Below, in pieces: positions 1 to 11,562 of a stretch of DNA of 64,000 nucleotides. The first letter of the stretch is position 1. Each line of letters opens with the position of its first letter. The stretch is from Hyaloperonospora brassicae (Eukaryota; Oomycota; Peronosporomycetes; Peronosporales; Peronosporaceae). The stretch is from positions 310,001 to 374,000 of the forward strand of contig CANTFL010001401.1 of the NCBI GenBank assembly GCA_947650285.1, in the 5' to 3' direction. Position numbers and translations under genes: made by a program. The notes under the pieces were generated by a model that ran no database searches, had not been told where the DNA came from, and saw nothing but the letters and a program-made list of their open reading frames with translations.

Positions 1-1178
1 GAGGCGGGCACTTCGGGCAATTTTGTGCTACATAGAGGCGCGCTATAGCGTATGGTGCTTCTGGAAACAAAAACAAGAAGCTGCCATGGTGAAACGGATT
101 ATGGTACTTATAAAGAATTACGTTTTGAACCAGCGTAATGGGGAGCCCTTTGCTTTTACTGACACAGAACAAGCTACCTGAACTGACCCGGTGTAGGTAG
201 GTGCCACGAATACTCACTTACTCGGCTTGTGCAGATGATGGCTATGTCTCTCAAGACAGACACGTTAGAGAGAAGAAAAAGAAAAAAACGTATTTTATAC
301 ATTGAGGTATCCTTTCAATGTCGCATTTGATCTCACTTCAACTACATCAAACTACAAACGTTAAATGAGGCCACTTGCTCTCCACCCATCGCACGCATTT
401 AGTAGCGGGTGGGGATAGTAGGTTGATGTAATGGCCTATATCAACCAACAAGTGGAGCGGTGCCTCAATTTACATTCAAAGGTAATGTTCCTAAAATTTG
501 TACTTCGAAATGTAAATATTGGAGGACAATGTCAATAATGATAATCATTTCTCGCTGACCCAATGGGTTGTGAATGACACGTAGTTGTCGATTGAAATTA
601 AGTAATATTCGGGAACGATTAGCGACTAGCAATGCCCTGTTGAGAGACATGTAATGGGCTCACCTTGTTGCATAAATCGTAACAATTACGGTTAATAATT
701 TGTCACATAGGTAGACTTCTAAGTCACGCATAGTCGTAACACTGCAGGCACATATATTTGGCAATACATTAGCGACGTATGGGCTATCCATGCCGCGCAA
801 CGAAGTTCAATAGTATTCGAGCATGAGGTAGACATGAGCATACATACATAAGCCAAGTAGACGGTTGCGAAAGTGCAGTGAAGCCAATTTATGAATGGGA
901 AGACGAATGAGTACATGTAAAGGCTACTGTATAGTGGGTCTTCTGAGCCACCGTCGAACGATTGGCGTACTCAATACCGCCCGGTGTACTGTACGCACAT
1001 ACGTGTGACTCAGAGCAGACGCAATCATCAATTGCAGTACAAGCGTGGCAACCGGTCGATCGTTGACATTCGCTCGAAGACGGTAGTGGTGCGACACATA
1101 TAGCATTGTAATCACATTCTTCGGGGAGCCATTTTTTGACGTTGGTCCTATGAATCGCCTGGCATAGGTTATACCCAC
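1..1178. other. Intergenic, no gene recognised
   Basis: AT-leaning sequence in which every reading frame is short. The few frames of 60-90 codons on the minus strand (465-1187) show no recognisable domain and no signal or membrane pattern that I would defend. No RNA gene or repeat was seen. Confidence 0.5.
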
Positions 1179-1655
1179 ATGCGTCAATTTTCTTACAAAA
1201 ACGTTGCCATAATTTTGCTGGTCACCTCTCGAAATCTTTTAGCGGTAGGAAATGTTCTTTCGCGGCGAATAGCCGATGCAGCGCTGTTGTGTGTTCCTCA
1301 TCAGACTGTTGTACAATTGATAACGGTGATCGAATGCAAGATTAGATCACAATCTTGCTTACAGCTTGTCGCTGATTATGTTGCCTATAAGCAAGATGTA
1401 TCCGTCTACATGTTACAGATCTTGAGCGCTCAAAATCATGCATACACTGTCCGCACCATTTTGTGTGGATTCTGCAGCTGTGATGACCGACAATCTATAG
1501 TATTGTGTACTTTTAACGCCCGAGATGCGGAAGAAAGAGAACTTCGTGAACGTCTACATCCTTTTGCCAAATGCCGAGTGCATACATCGTTATGTATTCT
1601 CTCCACAACAAAGCGATCGACGCAATCATTCCCGACAATGACCATTGGGCAATGA
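1179..1655 (+). CDS. Hypothetical protein, 158 codons, unassigned
   Basis: An open frame of 158 codons from the ATG at 1179 to the stop at 1653-1655. The N-terminus has a hydrophobic patch (about residues 9-24) but no convincing signal peptide. The second half holds a Cys-rich run, CGFCSCDD, at about residues 97-104 and a charged helix-like stretch, AEERELRERL. I do not recognise a family. After the stop, an acceptor-like TTTTCTTAG (1682-1690) precedes another open stretch (1691-1881), so the gene could have a second exon. The donor sites I tried gave the wrong phase or a stop. It may be a real small gene, a decayed one, or a chance ORF. Its position beside two genuine + strand genes mildly favours a gene. 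Confidence 0.3.
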   Translation: MRQFSYKNVAIILLVTSRNLLAVGNVLSRRIADAALLCVPHQTVVQLITVIECKIRSQSCLQLVADYVAYKQDVSVYMLQILSAQNHAYTVRTILCGFCSCDDRQSIVLCTFNARDAEERELRERLHPFAKCRVHTSLCILSTTKRSTQSFPTMTIGQ

Positions 1656-2908
1656 TAACACATCTTTTTGCATATGCTGTCTTTTCTTAGGAATGGGCGA
1701 AATTAGAGTGCTCGACAATAGCGCGCAGGCTGCAAGGGGAAGAGGCTCAAGCCACAACAACTTCGCTTTAAAACTTGATAGGTGGTTTCGAGATATTGTA
1801 TCTCGGTCTCCCTTCGCTTTCGCTGTCGTAGCATGGGAAACGACGACCCCGGTATCGTACAACAGCCGCAAAAATTGGTAGGTGTGATATTATTTCACTC
1901 CCCTTTCCACGACAGTGCAAGCGTTTGCGCCTCTGTTTACAAGGCAGCATCATGATCGAATTGTGATAAGACCGCACTCGTTAATATTGGCAAGCCTCTT
2001 CAAAGCATCGTGTACGGCGCTCAATTGACTATGAGCCCGCTCACCAAGTTTGGGTGGGATCACGGCTATCCTGGAGATGAGTTGCGTGGATCTTGCACTC
2101 CTTTAAGCAGACGTTATGCTCAGTAGACATGCATTATTACGTCGAGGAACGGGTCAAAAGCGCCTTGCAACACCCTGTCTATGCGGGTGCAGCTAGCCAT
2201 ACAAAAGTCGTATACAGTTTTTGAGATCCGTTATAAAATCGGTGTGTGCTGAAGCGATTAATACGATTGCTTCCGCATGCGCGAATGTTTGCACATATTG
2301 CAAAACAAAAGATCCATGAGTCGAAGATATTGCGATACAATATCAAGCAACGATGACACAGGGTTAGTAGCGACACAGTCTGCTCGTTGTCGTCCAGACG
2401 GGCGACACACGGTGACAAGAGATGCATGTACAACGATAACTTCCAAATGGGGAACAGCTACAGGAATACAATAGTCCAGCTACAGCCAGAGTGATCATCA
2501 AAGTGAAGAAAAGTCAAAGAGTGTTCCAGCCTGATGATGTATGATTACAAGTTCAAGGCAAGACTTGAGGCAAGCAATTTCACGCACTCACTTCGTTGGA
2601 TAAGATGCTGATTCTCGCGCCAGGTCGCAGCGACGCGTCCCAGCTAGAGTTTCAAGAAAGCTGTAGAAGCTGAGTCATCTTACGAACGCCGGGTCGCACA
2701 CATATATTGAATGAAGCAGGCTGCATATCTATTCGCTCGTCCGTCATTGATGAGTCACGATCTACTCGTTTGCGCAGGTTTTGGCTTTGAGATATGGGAA
2801 GCGACACCAGGTTTAAGTATAGTGAATATGCATGTACGACGTTGACTTGTAACACTTTCTGATCAGCATTTTCGCGTTTTCCAATTCGCAGCTGGCACAA
2901 CGCAAAGT
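1656..2908. other. Intergenic, no gene recognised
   Basis: Region upstream of the zinc-finger gene. It contains only short frames with no domain signal on either strand. A CCAAT sequence lies close upstream of the ATG at 2909, but its distance and context are not enough to call a promoter. Confidence 0.4.
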
Positions 2909-3493
2909 ATGGACTTCACACCGCGCTTGGAAAGGAAGAGAGCCTTTCGGGTGACCGGCGGCCACGAAGCACCAAAGAAACCTCGCCACGCCAGCGAAAA
3001 CCGTTTGGGCTTTGCCACGCGTATATTTACGCTCTTCTTCAAGCGACGACTCTTCGCCGATAGATCGCAGCCTAAGTCGTGGTTTGGTCGTTCGAATGCT
3101 ACATCTGTGGATAACACGGCCCGTCACTCAAGCGTTCAGAGAATGATTGTGAGTGGATTCGGTTTAACGGGCCTTGACATATCGTCTCAGTATGCTGCTG
3201 ACGACAAAAAGAGCGACTCCGATTGGCGACAACGTCAGATGCAATGCGTAAACTGTGGACGTCTGTTTTTCAAATCCTTGTCGACGCTTCATCCCGACAC
3301 TGGGCGGTTTTGTTCATTAGACTGCAGAAGCACATTTCAGTACATGGATCGTCTCGAGAGATTGATTGCTGGACACATGTTGGGAGGCAGCATCTGCAGC
3401 AACTCGAGCTCGAATGAAGACGATTACGCTATCGAAGAACACGATGTTGATGAGCTTTTGGCAGATCTGCAGATCGAGTATACGAGTCACTGA
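2909..3493 (+). CDS. FLZ-like C2C2 zinc-finger protein, 194 aa
   Basis: A complete 194-codon frame from ATG 2909 to the stop at 3491-3493. The N-terminal third is Arg/Lys-rich and probably disordered. The key feature is a zinc-binding module at residues 113-140 with spacing C113-x2-C116-x18-C135-x3-C139-R (CVNC ... FCSLDCR). This resembles the FLZ (FCS-like zinc finger) pattern, in which an FCS motif precedes the last cysteine pair. The C-terminus is acidic (NEDDYAIEEHDVDELLADL). In plants, FLZ proteins act as adaptors of SnRK1 kinase; a similar adaptor role here would be pure inference. Most similar short proteins in oomycetes are uncharacterised. No intron is needed. The GC-richer codon use and uninterrupted frame argue for a real gene. 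The first ATG was taken as the start because an in-frame longer option is not visible. Confidence 0.75.
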   Translation: MDFTPRLERKRAFRVTGGHEAPKKPRHASENRLGFATRIFTLFFKRRLFADRSQPKSWFGRSNATSVDNTARHSSVQRMIVSGFGLTGLDISSQYAADDKKSDSDWRQRQMQCVNCGRLFFKSLSTLHPDTGRFCSLDCRSTFQYMDRLERLIAGHMLGGSICSNSSSNEDDYAIEEHDVDELLADLQIEYTSH

Positions 3494-5024
3494 GTAAGTG
3501 GTTGTCGCACGTACTTTATACTCGAGGAACGTGGCAAGATAATTCGTGTGTGAAAGCAACCTACCATATGCTGTGAATGGCGTGTCGTCGTCGTCGAAGC
3601 CCGAAAAACGAAGTAGACCTCATGTATCGATGCAACATTAATACGTCAACACATATTTATCAGCCGTAGGTGAGTGTCATGTCAAGAATGGACGTTTCCA
3701 TGTGCGCAGCCCCAGAGATAGAAATGCCCGCGACGTTCCATCGCGTATGAAAAAATATCGTGATTTCGATTGATCTACATCGTGCGTGATTTTGCCAGTT
3801 TTCGCTACTCTACGCTTGATCTACAGTACCCACTTCAATGAAACGATGAACAACAACGACTCAGTCTGGTGTTGTCGCTATTGTGCGAATCTGCGAATCC
3901 TGTCTCTGCAATGCGAGAATGCTTGAAATAGGCATGAAAGAGCGTGGTGCGACGACCCCTGACAAATTTTGACAATGGAGAGCGCAAAGGGACTGATGTC
4001 AAGGCAGCTGGCACGTCACTCGACGGGTAAAAAGCACTGAATTACTCATTGGCTCAAAGTGCTCGTGCTTTCTATATAGGGCCGTATCGGCTTGCGTTAT
4101 CGATCGAGATCCAGACACTCATCCTAGACCATTTGTAAAAGGCCCATTGACTGGACTTGAGACAGAAGCAGATCGGCACTGATTTTTGTCATGAGACACG
4201 ACCTCAGAGCTAGCATGCTCTGTGTCTGCATTTTTACAGGATAAAGCTGGTGTCTTGGCAGGCACCGCAGTGAGCTTAAGCAAGGCTGCTACAACTTGTA
4301 AAAAAGCAGACGTCAACGACTAAATCAACAAACTTTGCCAAGCGCAGCCACATCAGCTTGAACTTAAGCAACAAGTCGGCTAACGGATCAAAGAGCGTCA
4401 ACGCATTTTGTAATGTTTTTCCGACCAAACGGATGGAGAAGTTTCGAGCTCAGGACGCTATCTTATTGCTGCATTCTACAGCTCATGCAGTCATCGACGG
4501 GTCCCACTTGCGTTCATCAAGATGCTGCAAGGGGATTACGTTGTTCACGTTGTGCAAGTTGTCGGTAGGCTCGGGTCGGTGAGCCTTCACCCACGTCGTT
4601 TCCCTCAATTTCGCAATCAGAAGCGCTCGCCTCCAGTAGATAAAAAGAATCGAAGCGAGCGACAGGTTTACTTCACGATTTGTGAAGTCGCGTGACTTGC
4701 AACGTGTCCGACTCTATCTGCCCCGCCCACCCTCCACGCCGCGTATACTGACTGCCCCACGTCGAGACCGTCACTTGTCCGGAGTGACGTCGCGTGGTCG
4801 CGCCGTTCGATCGCTGTCCGTGCACTGATTGGCTCAATTGCTGTCCGCGTTCTGTCCTACCCCTACGCGACGTCTACCACACCATCCACACACTAACCCC
4901 GCGACGCCGTCGGTCTTCTCAGTTCACCGCTTGCCCGGGCGCACTTAATCGGAGAGAACCCGTCGACGGCCCCGTCCGGCGGTCGGCTTTCCTCGCGCGC
5001 GCGCACTCCGTCGCGGCGTTGTTC
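3494..5024. other. Intergenic region and presumed ATG1 promoter/5' UTR
   Basis: About 1.5 kb between the zinc-finger gene and the kinase. Stretches around 4119-4590 are rather open on both strands, including a minus frame starting at 4316 with a hydrophobic N-terminus and a plus frame at 4358-4582. Neither shows a family signature and the plus frames break repeatedly, so I read this as decayed or noncoding. GC content rises sharply after about 4700. The frame of the kinase stays open upstream to an ATG at 4794, but those 77 residues are Arg/Pro-rich and non-conserved, so they are treated as 5' UTR. Confidence 0.45.
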
Positions 5025-7873
5025 ATGTCTCGCGCCTCGATCGGCGACTATGTGGTCACGCGCAAACTCGGCAGTGGCTCGTTTGCCGTCGTGTACAAGG
5101 GGTACCACCGCACGAGCAAACGGCCCGTGGCGATCAAAGCGCTGTCGCTCTACAAGTTGAACGGCAAACTGTTGGCGAATCTCGAGATGGAAGTCGCCAT
5201 CATGCGGCAGATCGACCACCCGAACGTCGTGAAGCTCTACGAGATTCAAAAGACGGACAAACACATGTACCTCGTGCTCGAGTACTGCGCGGGCGGCGAC
5301 TTGCAGCAGTACATGCGGCGCCACCAGCAGCCCACGAGGCAACCGACGAGGCAACGAGCCGACGAGTTGCAGTCGGCGAGCAGCAGTTTGTGTCTGCCGG
5401 AAGCTGTCGCGCGCCACTTTCTGCGGGAGTTGGCGACGGGTATGCAGTGTCTCTGGCACCACAACCTCATCCATCGGGACCTCAAGCCACAGAATCTGCT
5501 GCTGGTCGAAGATTCGCCCACGTCGGCGCTCAAAATTGGTACACATATATATATATGTATGTATATATATTTATATTACAGCAGACGTGGGTTTATTGTA
5601 CCTGTCGGACGACGGTGTATATGTGTACATGGGTTGTACGCTTCTTTTTCTGTGGGCGATGCTAAGTGTGACATGTGTTGTTGCTGTTGTTGTCATTGTT
5701 CTTAGCGGACTTTGGGTTCGCGCGGCACTTGGCGACAGCGTCGATGGCCGAGACGCTGTGTGGCTCGCCGCTGTACATGGCTCCTGAGATCTTAAAGTTT
5801 CAAAAGTACGACGCAAAAGCCGATCTGTGGTCGGTGGGGACTATTCTGTTTGAGATGGTGGCGGGGCGTCCGCCTTTTGGTGGTGCTAATCACGTGCAGT
5901 TGCTGGCGAATATTGAGCGTCAGCCGCTGCGCTTTCCTCCGACACTACAGCTCTCGAGGGGTTGTCGGCATTTGCTGGTGGCGTTGCTCCAGCGCAAGCC
6001 AGCGCTTCGTCTTGGATTTGCCGAGTTCTTTGCCGATCCGTTCGTGGATTTGCAATCATTGACTGTGGAGCTGGACACGGCTGAAGTGATGCGCCGCTCA
6101 TCGAATCTTTCGTTGAACACAAGTATCCGGGAAGAAAAGGAAAGCGAAGAGGACAAGCTTTTGGGACGCTGGGGCATTTCGACTGCCAGTGGAGGTGGCC
6201 GGGATACAGCGCATGAAGGGTATGCAGCCACGTCGCCGGCGTCTTGTCGAAAATCCAATGGTATTGACGTGCGCGAAGTGCCAGCATCGAACGAAGTGAG
6301 CTCGAGCTCGCGCTTTGCATGCACAGCGCCACCAGCAATGACGCGTCAGTCACGCAGCGGAAATCTCGAAGTGATGGAGACTGCTTTTGCTCGAGCCAGT
6401 TCTGGATCAAAGACTCTACGTCGGTCGTCTTCGTCACGGCTAGCGCGAAGCCGTCGTGCCTCGTCTAGTGGCAATGGGTGTGTAGCAGACACGAGTCCCA
6501 AGCTGAGTCCGCAAATGAGTCCGCACATCTTGCCCAGTCCTAGTCCACGAATCAATCCATTCAAGCAGTTATCAGAGTCACCTCCGGGCGTAGCAGCAGT
6601 CCCGTATCAGCATCGTTCGCCGTCCGGGTCGTATCGAGCGGACGCTTCCTTCGCTACCTGTCCGATCGGCAGCGCTGCGATCGTGGCTACAAAGCAGAAG
6701 AGCGTTGGCGGCGGGGGCGGGCATACTCTGGATAGCAGCGGCGAATACGTTTTGGTGGACGGATTGACAGATAAATTTGCACCAAGTGGGCAGAGCTCTC
6801 ATCCGTACATACATCGCACAAGCACAGGAAAGGCAACGAACGCGGTACCTGTCACGATCGATTTGGCAGCGACATCGTTACCCACGGCTGAGCCTTGCAA
6901 CGGTCATGCCGGGTCTTTGTCCCGCGAATGCAGTCAGCAGCTGTTTGATGTTGTGGTACTGCGTGTTCAAGCAATCGCTTCGATTGCCGACCAGCTTTGG
7001 GCATTGAGTGCCGCTAGTGGTACATCATCTGGATCAGCAGACGAATGCATTGGCGAATTGACGGGAGAAGACTGGTCACCGCAACGTACGATATGTAAAA
7101 GCAAGTCGCTGTCAACATCACGCGAAAGAGGGGCCAGCGACGGTGACTTTTCGTCCAATTTTGCGATGAGCTTGTCGCTGAGCTCATCGCTTGGAGGGAA
7201 CAATTTACTTGTGGATGACGAAAATGGAGATGACGACGAGGATGAGGACGAAAGGCGGAATAACGAACGTCACTATATTTGCGCCGCCGAAGCACTTGCG
7301 TTGTATGTCACATGCCTTCGTCTCCTACAGCACGTTGCGCTGTACTTACGCCAAGATCCTGCATCTTATGTCTCTCGAGGTTCGGTGGCGTCCTCTGAGT
7401 CGCGCGGGACGTTATTACAGCGGAACGGAACGAGCCTAAAAGCATCCATGGCTTTTTTGTCCGATCGACTTACTCATTACTTAGGTCGTGTCGAGCAGTG
7501 CAAAGCCCTGATGAAGAGTGCTGCTATCTCACGAGCCCCTCTTCGTGCTGCGACATCGCAGGTAGAGATGCTGTACACTCACGCAATCCGAATTGGGCGG
7601 CAGGGCGCTATTCGCGAAGTTCTGGGCCACACTCGAGCTGCACATGATCATTATCTCCAGTCGCTTCTCCTGCTCGAGAGCTTGATGATGGATACATCGA
7701 GTGCAAGTGCCGGAGAGTTAGCCGTGGGTGACCAGAAGAACGTGAACGATGTTTTGCGCGCACTCGAACTACGTTTGAAGAACGTTCGCACAACACTGGA
7801 GAAAGATGAGGGCTCCAATGCCGTAAGAAGCCACCAGCGGAGTTTGCAGCACCCGCCGTGGCCCCACTTCTAG
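5025..7873 (+). CDS. ATG1: ATG1/ULK-family autophagy serine/threonine kinase (2 exons, 893 aa)
   Basis: Exon 1 is 5025-5538 and exon 2 is 5706-7873. Joined, they give 893 residues. The kinase domain spans about residues 7-287: Gly loop GSGSF (16-20), VAIK lysine K38, HRDLKPQN with catalytic D152, DFG D173, and the activation/APE region [16 protein letters not shown] after KIA is characteristic of the ATG1/ULK family. A long Ser-rich linker follows, with a LIR-like EYVLV (Y519-V522) and an acidic run (DDDEDEDE). The C-terminal ~180 residues are helical and match the ATG1/ULK MIT-type region (e.g. [19 protein letters not shown]). ATG1 starts autophagosome formation with ATG13 and binds ATG8 via the LIR; those roles are known for the family, not shown here. 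The start at 5025 was chosen because ATG1 kinases begin a few residues before the Gly loop. The frame is intact, so it is probably functional. Confidence 0.93.
5539..5705 (+). other. Spliceosomal intron in ATG1
   Basis: A 167-nt intron with donor GTACAC and acceptor TTCTTAG. It is rich in AT/TG dinucleotide runs (TATATATATGTATG near the 5' end). It splits the alanine codon before the DFG motif (KI|ADFGFA). Splicing restores the canonical kinase motif exactly, which fixes both borders. Confidence 0.9.
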
Positions 7874-8501
7874 CTGACTGATTACCGTTCTACCACTGCT
7901 GTAGCGCTGATGGAACGTTGCTACGAGTACGTGATTTATTATTTGCGTGTACATCTGACTGATTGAAACCATGGACCAGCGATCAAAGAGTAAAATAACA
8001 AAATAGCAATACACGTGACACATGGTTGGATAGCTTCCACAGAGTCGGTAATGGAGCGATATTCTGTCATGCACGCACGAAAAGCTACGCAAACGGCAAA
8101 AATAAAGAGAAAAATGGTTGACATCAGCATGTGCGTAGGAATACACCTAAATTTAGGTTCCCGTCGGGATTACCTCGGATATTGCATTACAGACAAAGAA
8201 AACACAGGATATTCACAAAAATACAAAAGATGCATTCGATAGTCACAAAAAAACAATTCACCAAATTATTTAAATGTAAAAAAACGCACAAAATGTGAAA
8301 TAAAAAGTATACACGTAGTTATAGTATTCAAAATACGAAGCATATAAACTTAATGTTTATTATTCGACCGATCATACATATGCCTGCAATCCTTCGTATA
8401 CATCCACGTATACTTTATCCCATTCCCTTTTATTTCATTTATTACCCATACAGCCAAATTGTCATAGCTTGGTTGCACGAAAGAAAAGGTGCGTCAGCGC
8501 T
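7874..8501. other. 3' flank of ATG1, no gene recognised
   Basis: AT-rich sequence directly after the kinase stop codon. Short frames only. It probably contains the ATG1 3' UTR; the run of A-rich motifs around 8218-8300 could hold polyadenylation signals, but none is decisive. Confidence 0.4.
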
Positions 8502-8844
8502 TCAAGCATAGACTAACAGTTTTTGCTTATCATTCTTATGAAAGACCACCCTGCCTCTGACTATTTCATCAAGCTCTGTAATTTGACACTGAAATATGTT
8601 TCGTTTTCGTCTCGGCCGTATCTTCTTCATTGAACGAAATGAGACAGCGCCATATTCAAACGGCGCGCACGCAATGCTCTGTGAGATTATCATATTCAAT
8701 CAAGGTAGCATCAGACGACAGATATACAGTTAAAACTAGAGAGTCAAGAAAGTTAAATCCTGACGAAAGTATTTCGATATGCTTTTGCAGGTCGTCACGC
8801 GGATTGCTTACAGATACACAAGCTGAGTAGCACGCCAGCAACAT
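8502..8844 (-). pseudogene. Possible decayed small secreted-type ORF (frameshifted)
   Basis: Two overlapping minus-strand frames, 8844-8656 and 8699-8502, look like one reading frame broken by a shift near 8660-8699. The first begins with a short hydrophobic Cys-containing stretch (MLLACYSACVSVS) that could be a weak signal peptide. The second is basic (KKIRPRRKR) and ends YA-stop. No clear RXLR motif or domain is present. It may be an effector relic or chance, given the AT-rich background. Confidence 0.25.
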
Positions 8845-9357
8845 GCAATGATATAATATAGCTGTTTTTATTAAGCGAAAGATGATGAGGTAATGACCGA
8901 GTTGGTATGATTAATGTGCGATAAATGCTGCAAAGATAGGTGCGTATTGCATATTACAGCGAATGTTTAACGCAAATGAGCGTGACAGCTCAGTTTTTTG
9001 GTCCATATCGAAATATAGAAAAAGATATAATTACAGTAATGTGCTTCACATTCTAGACAACTTCTCTATAAATGCGTAAAAATTAATAGCATCATCAATT
9101 ATGTAATCTGTGACGAAGGTGTCGGTGTAATGTGGTCGAGCTCGTTACATGTCGTTAACACTAATCTGGGTCAATATTTTTATATCATTATAAACAATTT
9201 ATTTTAATATTTTTCTTACGAAGTACATATCGACGATATATCACCCTTGATAGGCAATAGGTGACAACGCTGCACTGTTTTGTTTAAATAGGCCATAAGA
9301 TAAGCCTATTAAACCGCCAAGTGATGTTGAACACGCGCAATGGGTGGTGAACATGTA
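8845..9357. other. AT-rich intergenic, nothing recognised
   Basis: No reading frame, RNA gene or repeat that I can support. It directly abuts the TA dinucleotide (9356-9357) preceding the left end of the pogo-like element. Confidence 0.5.
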
Positions 9358-9380
9358 CAGTCATCCCTCTCTATAGGATA
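9358..9380 (+). repeat. Left terminal inverted repeat of pogo-like element
   Basis: Begins CAGTCATCCCTCTCTATA after a TA dinucleotide. It shares the 11-bp core CCCTCTCTATA with the right end in inverted orientation. Confidence 0.75.
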
Positions 9381-9839
9381 CTCTCAACAAGAGAAACCCT
9401 GTATATAAGGGTCACAGTGTCGCCGATCATTTCAAACTATATAGAAATTTGTACACCGTTCTCTTTATAAGCGAGTAAGATATAAGACACGAAAAAACTC
9501 GCCCATTTGGGGTGAAAACTCTCTTTATGTGACTCACTACCCTAGTTCTAATGCTGAAAGAGATACGTCGCATAGGATGTGACAGTTGTTCTCCGAAGAT
9601 TTGCGATATGCCTATTTACAAACGTCATATAACCCTAGACGTAACCTAGGGAAAGACATAGAGCATGTCATAATAGGTGAGATTATGAAGCCCGTATTAC
9701 TGATGACGTCATGAGAACAGATACAGAAGACGAAATTTAATAACTTCGTAAGGCAATAGATAGGGAGAAATAAAATTTAATTTACATAAAAACTCAACTA
9801 CCTACTGATACAACACGTTTACCCAAGATCATCAAGCCC

Positions 9840-11434
9840 GTGCAACCAATGAGATCATTTAAGCGAGTATCCCTTCTCTCTAGAGCAGAAGTACGAGGTC
9901 TTTCAACACTGCAAAGAACGCATAAACTTCCGATTTAACGAAGTGCAGACTTATGTGAGCATCCAGTTCCAGCACAGTATTCATAAATCAACGGCGCATC
10001 GGCTCATGGCCATGAAAATAATCGACTTTGAGGGCTTTAATCCTAATGTAAAAAAGAAACGACGTGTAAAGAATACTGAGTTCGAGAAGGAGATTTTGAA
10101 ATTTGTTCTCGAGCGCGAGAGTGACGCGTTATCGGAAGATCTGGCCCTGGAGAAAGCAGACCGACTACGAGTGAGCCATGATATCGAAGATCACGATCTC
10201 AAGCTTTAAAGGCTGGCTCCAGAGATTCAAGAAGCGGAACAACATCAAAATCCGCGCGTTGAAAGGCGAGAGCGTGAGCTTATAAACTGATGACGTGCAA
10301 GCAGCAAAGTCTGAGATCCGATCTTTGATTAAACAATACTTTTTGAGTGATGTGACTAATTGTGATGAGACAGCATCATTTTACGACTTGCCGCCAGAAA
10401 AAAAACCCATGCACAGTTCGCAAAAATGGCAATAAGAGCGTATAGTCACGAGTAAAAGTTTCTTTGTGCTGTAACTCAAGGAACTCCGAAAAGCTGGACC
10501 CCATGATCATCGGAAAGTTCAAAAAGCCAAGGTGCATTATGGGTGTGGAGATCTAGAAGCGTGGCATCGTATACGCTGCGAGCTCAAACGTCTGAATAAC
10601 TGTAAATATATTGGATAAGTAGATGCATCAATTTCATCTTCGAATGCATGGTCACGAAGTCCTGCTACTTCCCGACAATTCTTTCAGTCACAAGGTCCAA
10701 CGAGAACTTAACAACGTCAACGTGGTATTTTCCGCCTGTCATGACTTCCACTATCCAGCCGCTCATTGCAGGTACGCATTAATCTCATTATTTATTTGCG
10801 TGCCTTTTAAATCTGCATTAATCTCCTAACCTACATACATGTTCTATAGGTTTCATCCGATCGGTCTAAAGCTCGCTACAGGAAACATCATATGCGATGG
10901 CGGATGGATCTGATCGAAGCAACATGAAAACGCAGACTTAATGTCCTATAAGCCATTTTAATTGCAGCTTAGAGCTGTAACAGTATTGGCGGGGAGATCA
11001 TTCAAATTTGCTGGACCAAGAGTGGTATCATCGAAGCGCCACAGGCTGCGTAATTGCGTGCACAAAACAACCATCGACAGTCCAGCCTCACCTTCCAACA
11101 AGACTGCTGCGATCTGGCTGATATGTTGCAAAAGCTTGGTATAACCGTTTGCGTGGATGATTATGTCGAAATCAAGGACCACAAGGAAATTTACGAAGAA
11201 CGAGAAGCTATGATTGAAGCAGAACTGGAGCTCGCGGAAGTCGAAAGCGACGAAGATCAAGCTCGTGTCAGTGCAAAAGAAGAAATAATGTGCTGCTTAT
11301 TTTTGCGTTCGTACTTAATACGCTCAGTTGAGGACACGCGAGTTATACAGTCAGATCTGGATAAGATGTCGTCGGTTATTCGCAAAATCCGGCAAGCTAG
11401 GGCGAAACAGCTCGACATTAGAGACTTCATATAG
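9840..11434 (+). pseudogene. pogo/Tigger-type transposase pseudogene
   Basis: Fragments appear in transposase order. First is a CENP-B-like DNA-binding region (around 9943-10209, with STAHRL and a basic KKKRR run). Next is the first catalytic block (NCDETASFY, about 10358-10390), then LDPMIIGKFKKPRC (about 10495-10532). The second block is LLPDNSFSHK (about 10660-10690), then NNVNVVF. The third block reads STIQPLIAG where the family has PLDAG, so the third catalytic Asp is replaced by Ile. After a probable intron come the ARYRKHH region and the Glu-rich C-terminal tail ending at 11434. In-frame stops and shifts occur between most blocks. Active relatives cut and paste the element at TA sites; this copy cannot. 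Confidence 0.8.
10772..10849 (+). other. Probable 78-nt intron inside the transposase
   Basis: Donor GTACGC follows the PLIAG block. A branch-like CTAAC lies upstream of the acceptor TTCTATAG. Joining the flanks gives G-F-I-R-S next to the conserved (F)KARYR segment of pogo-type transposases, so the interruption behaves like an intron rather than an insertion. Confidence 0.6.
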
Positions 11435-11562
11435 TAGAAAAACGTTACATTTCATTTCAATTGGCGCGTCACGCTTTGAATAATAGCATGCAACTTCTTC
11501 CTTTTAAATTATCTTTATGAGACTTTTCATACGACACGCTGTAAAAATTGGACACAAAGTTG

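Noticed and set aside
4794..5024. Longer N-terminus for ATG1 from ATG 4794
   Set aside because: The extra 77 residues are Arg/Pro-rich and unlike ATG1 kinases, which start just before the glycine loop.
4893..5546. 217-codon minus-strand ORF opposite the kinase
   Set aside because: It lies entirely antisense to ATG1 exon 1 and its upstream region; it is open because of GC-rich codon structure and has no domain.
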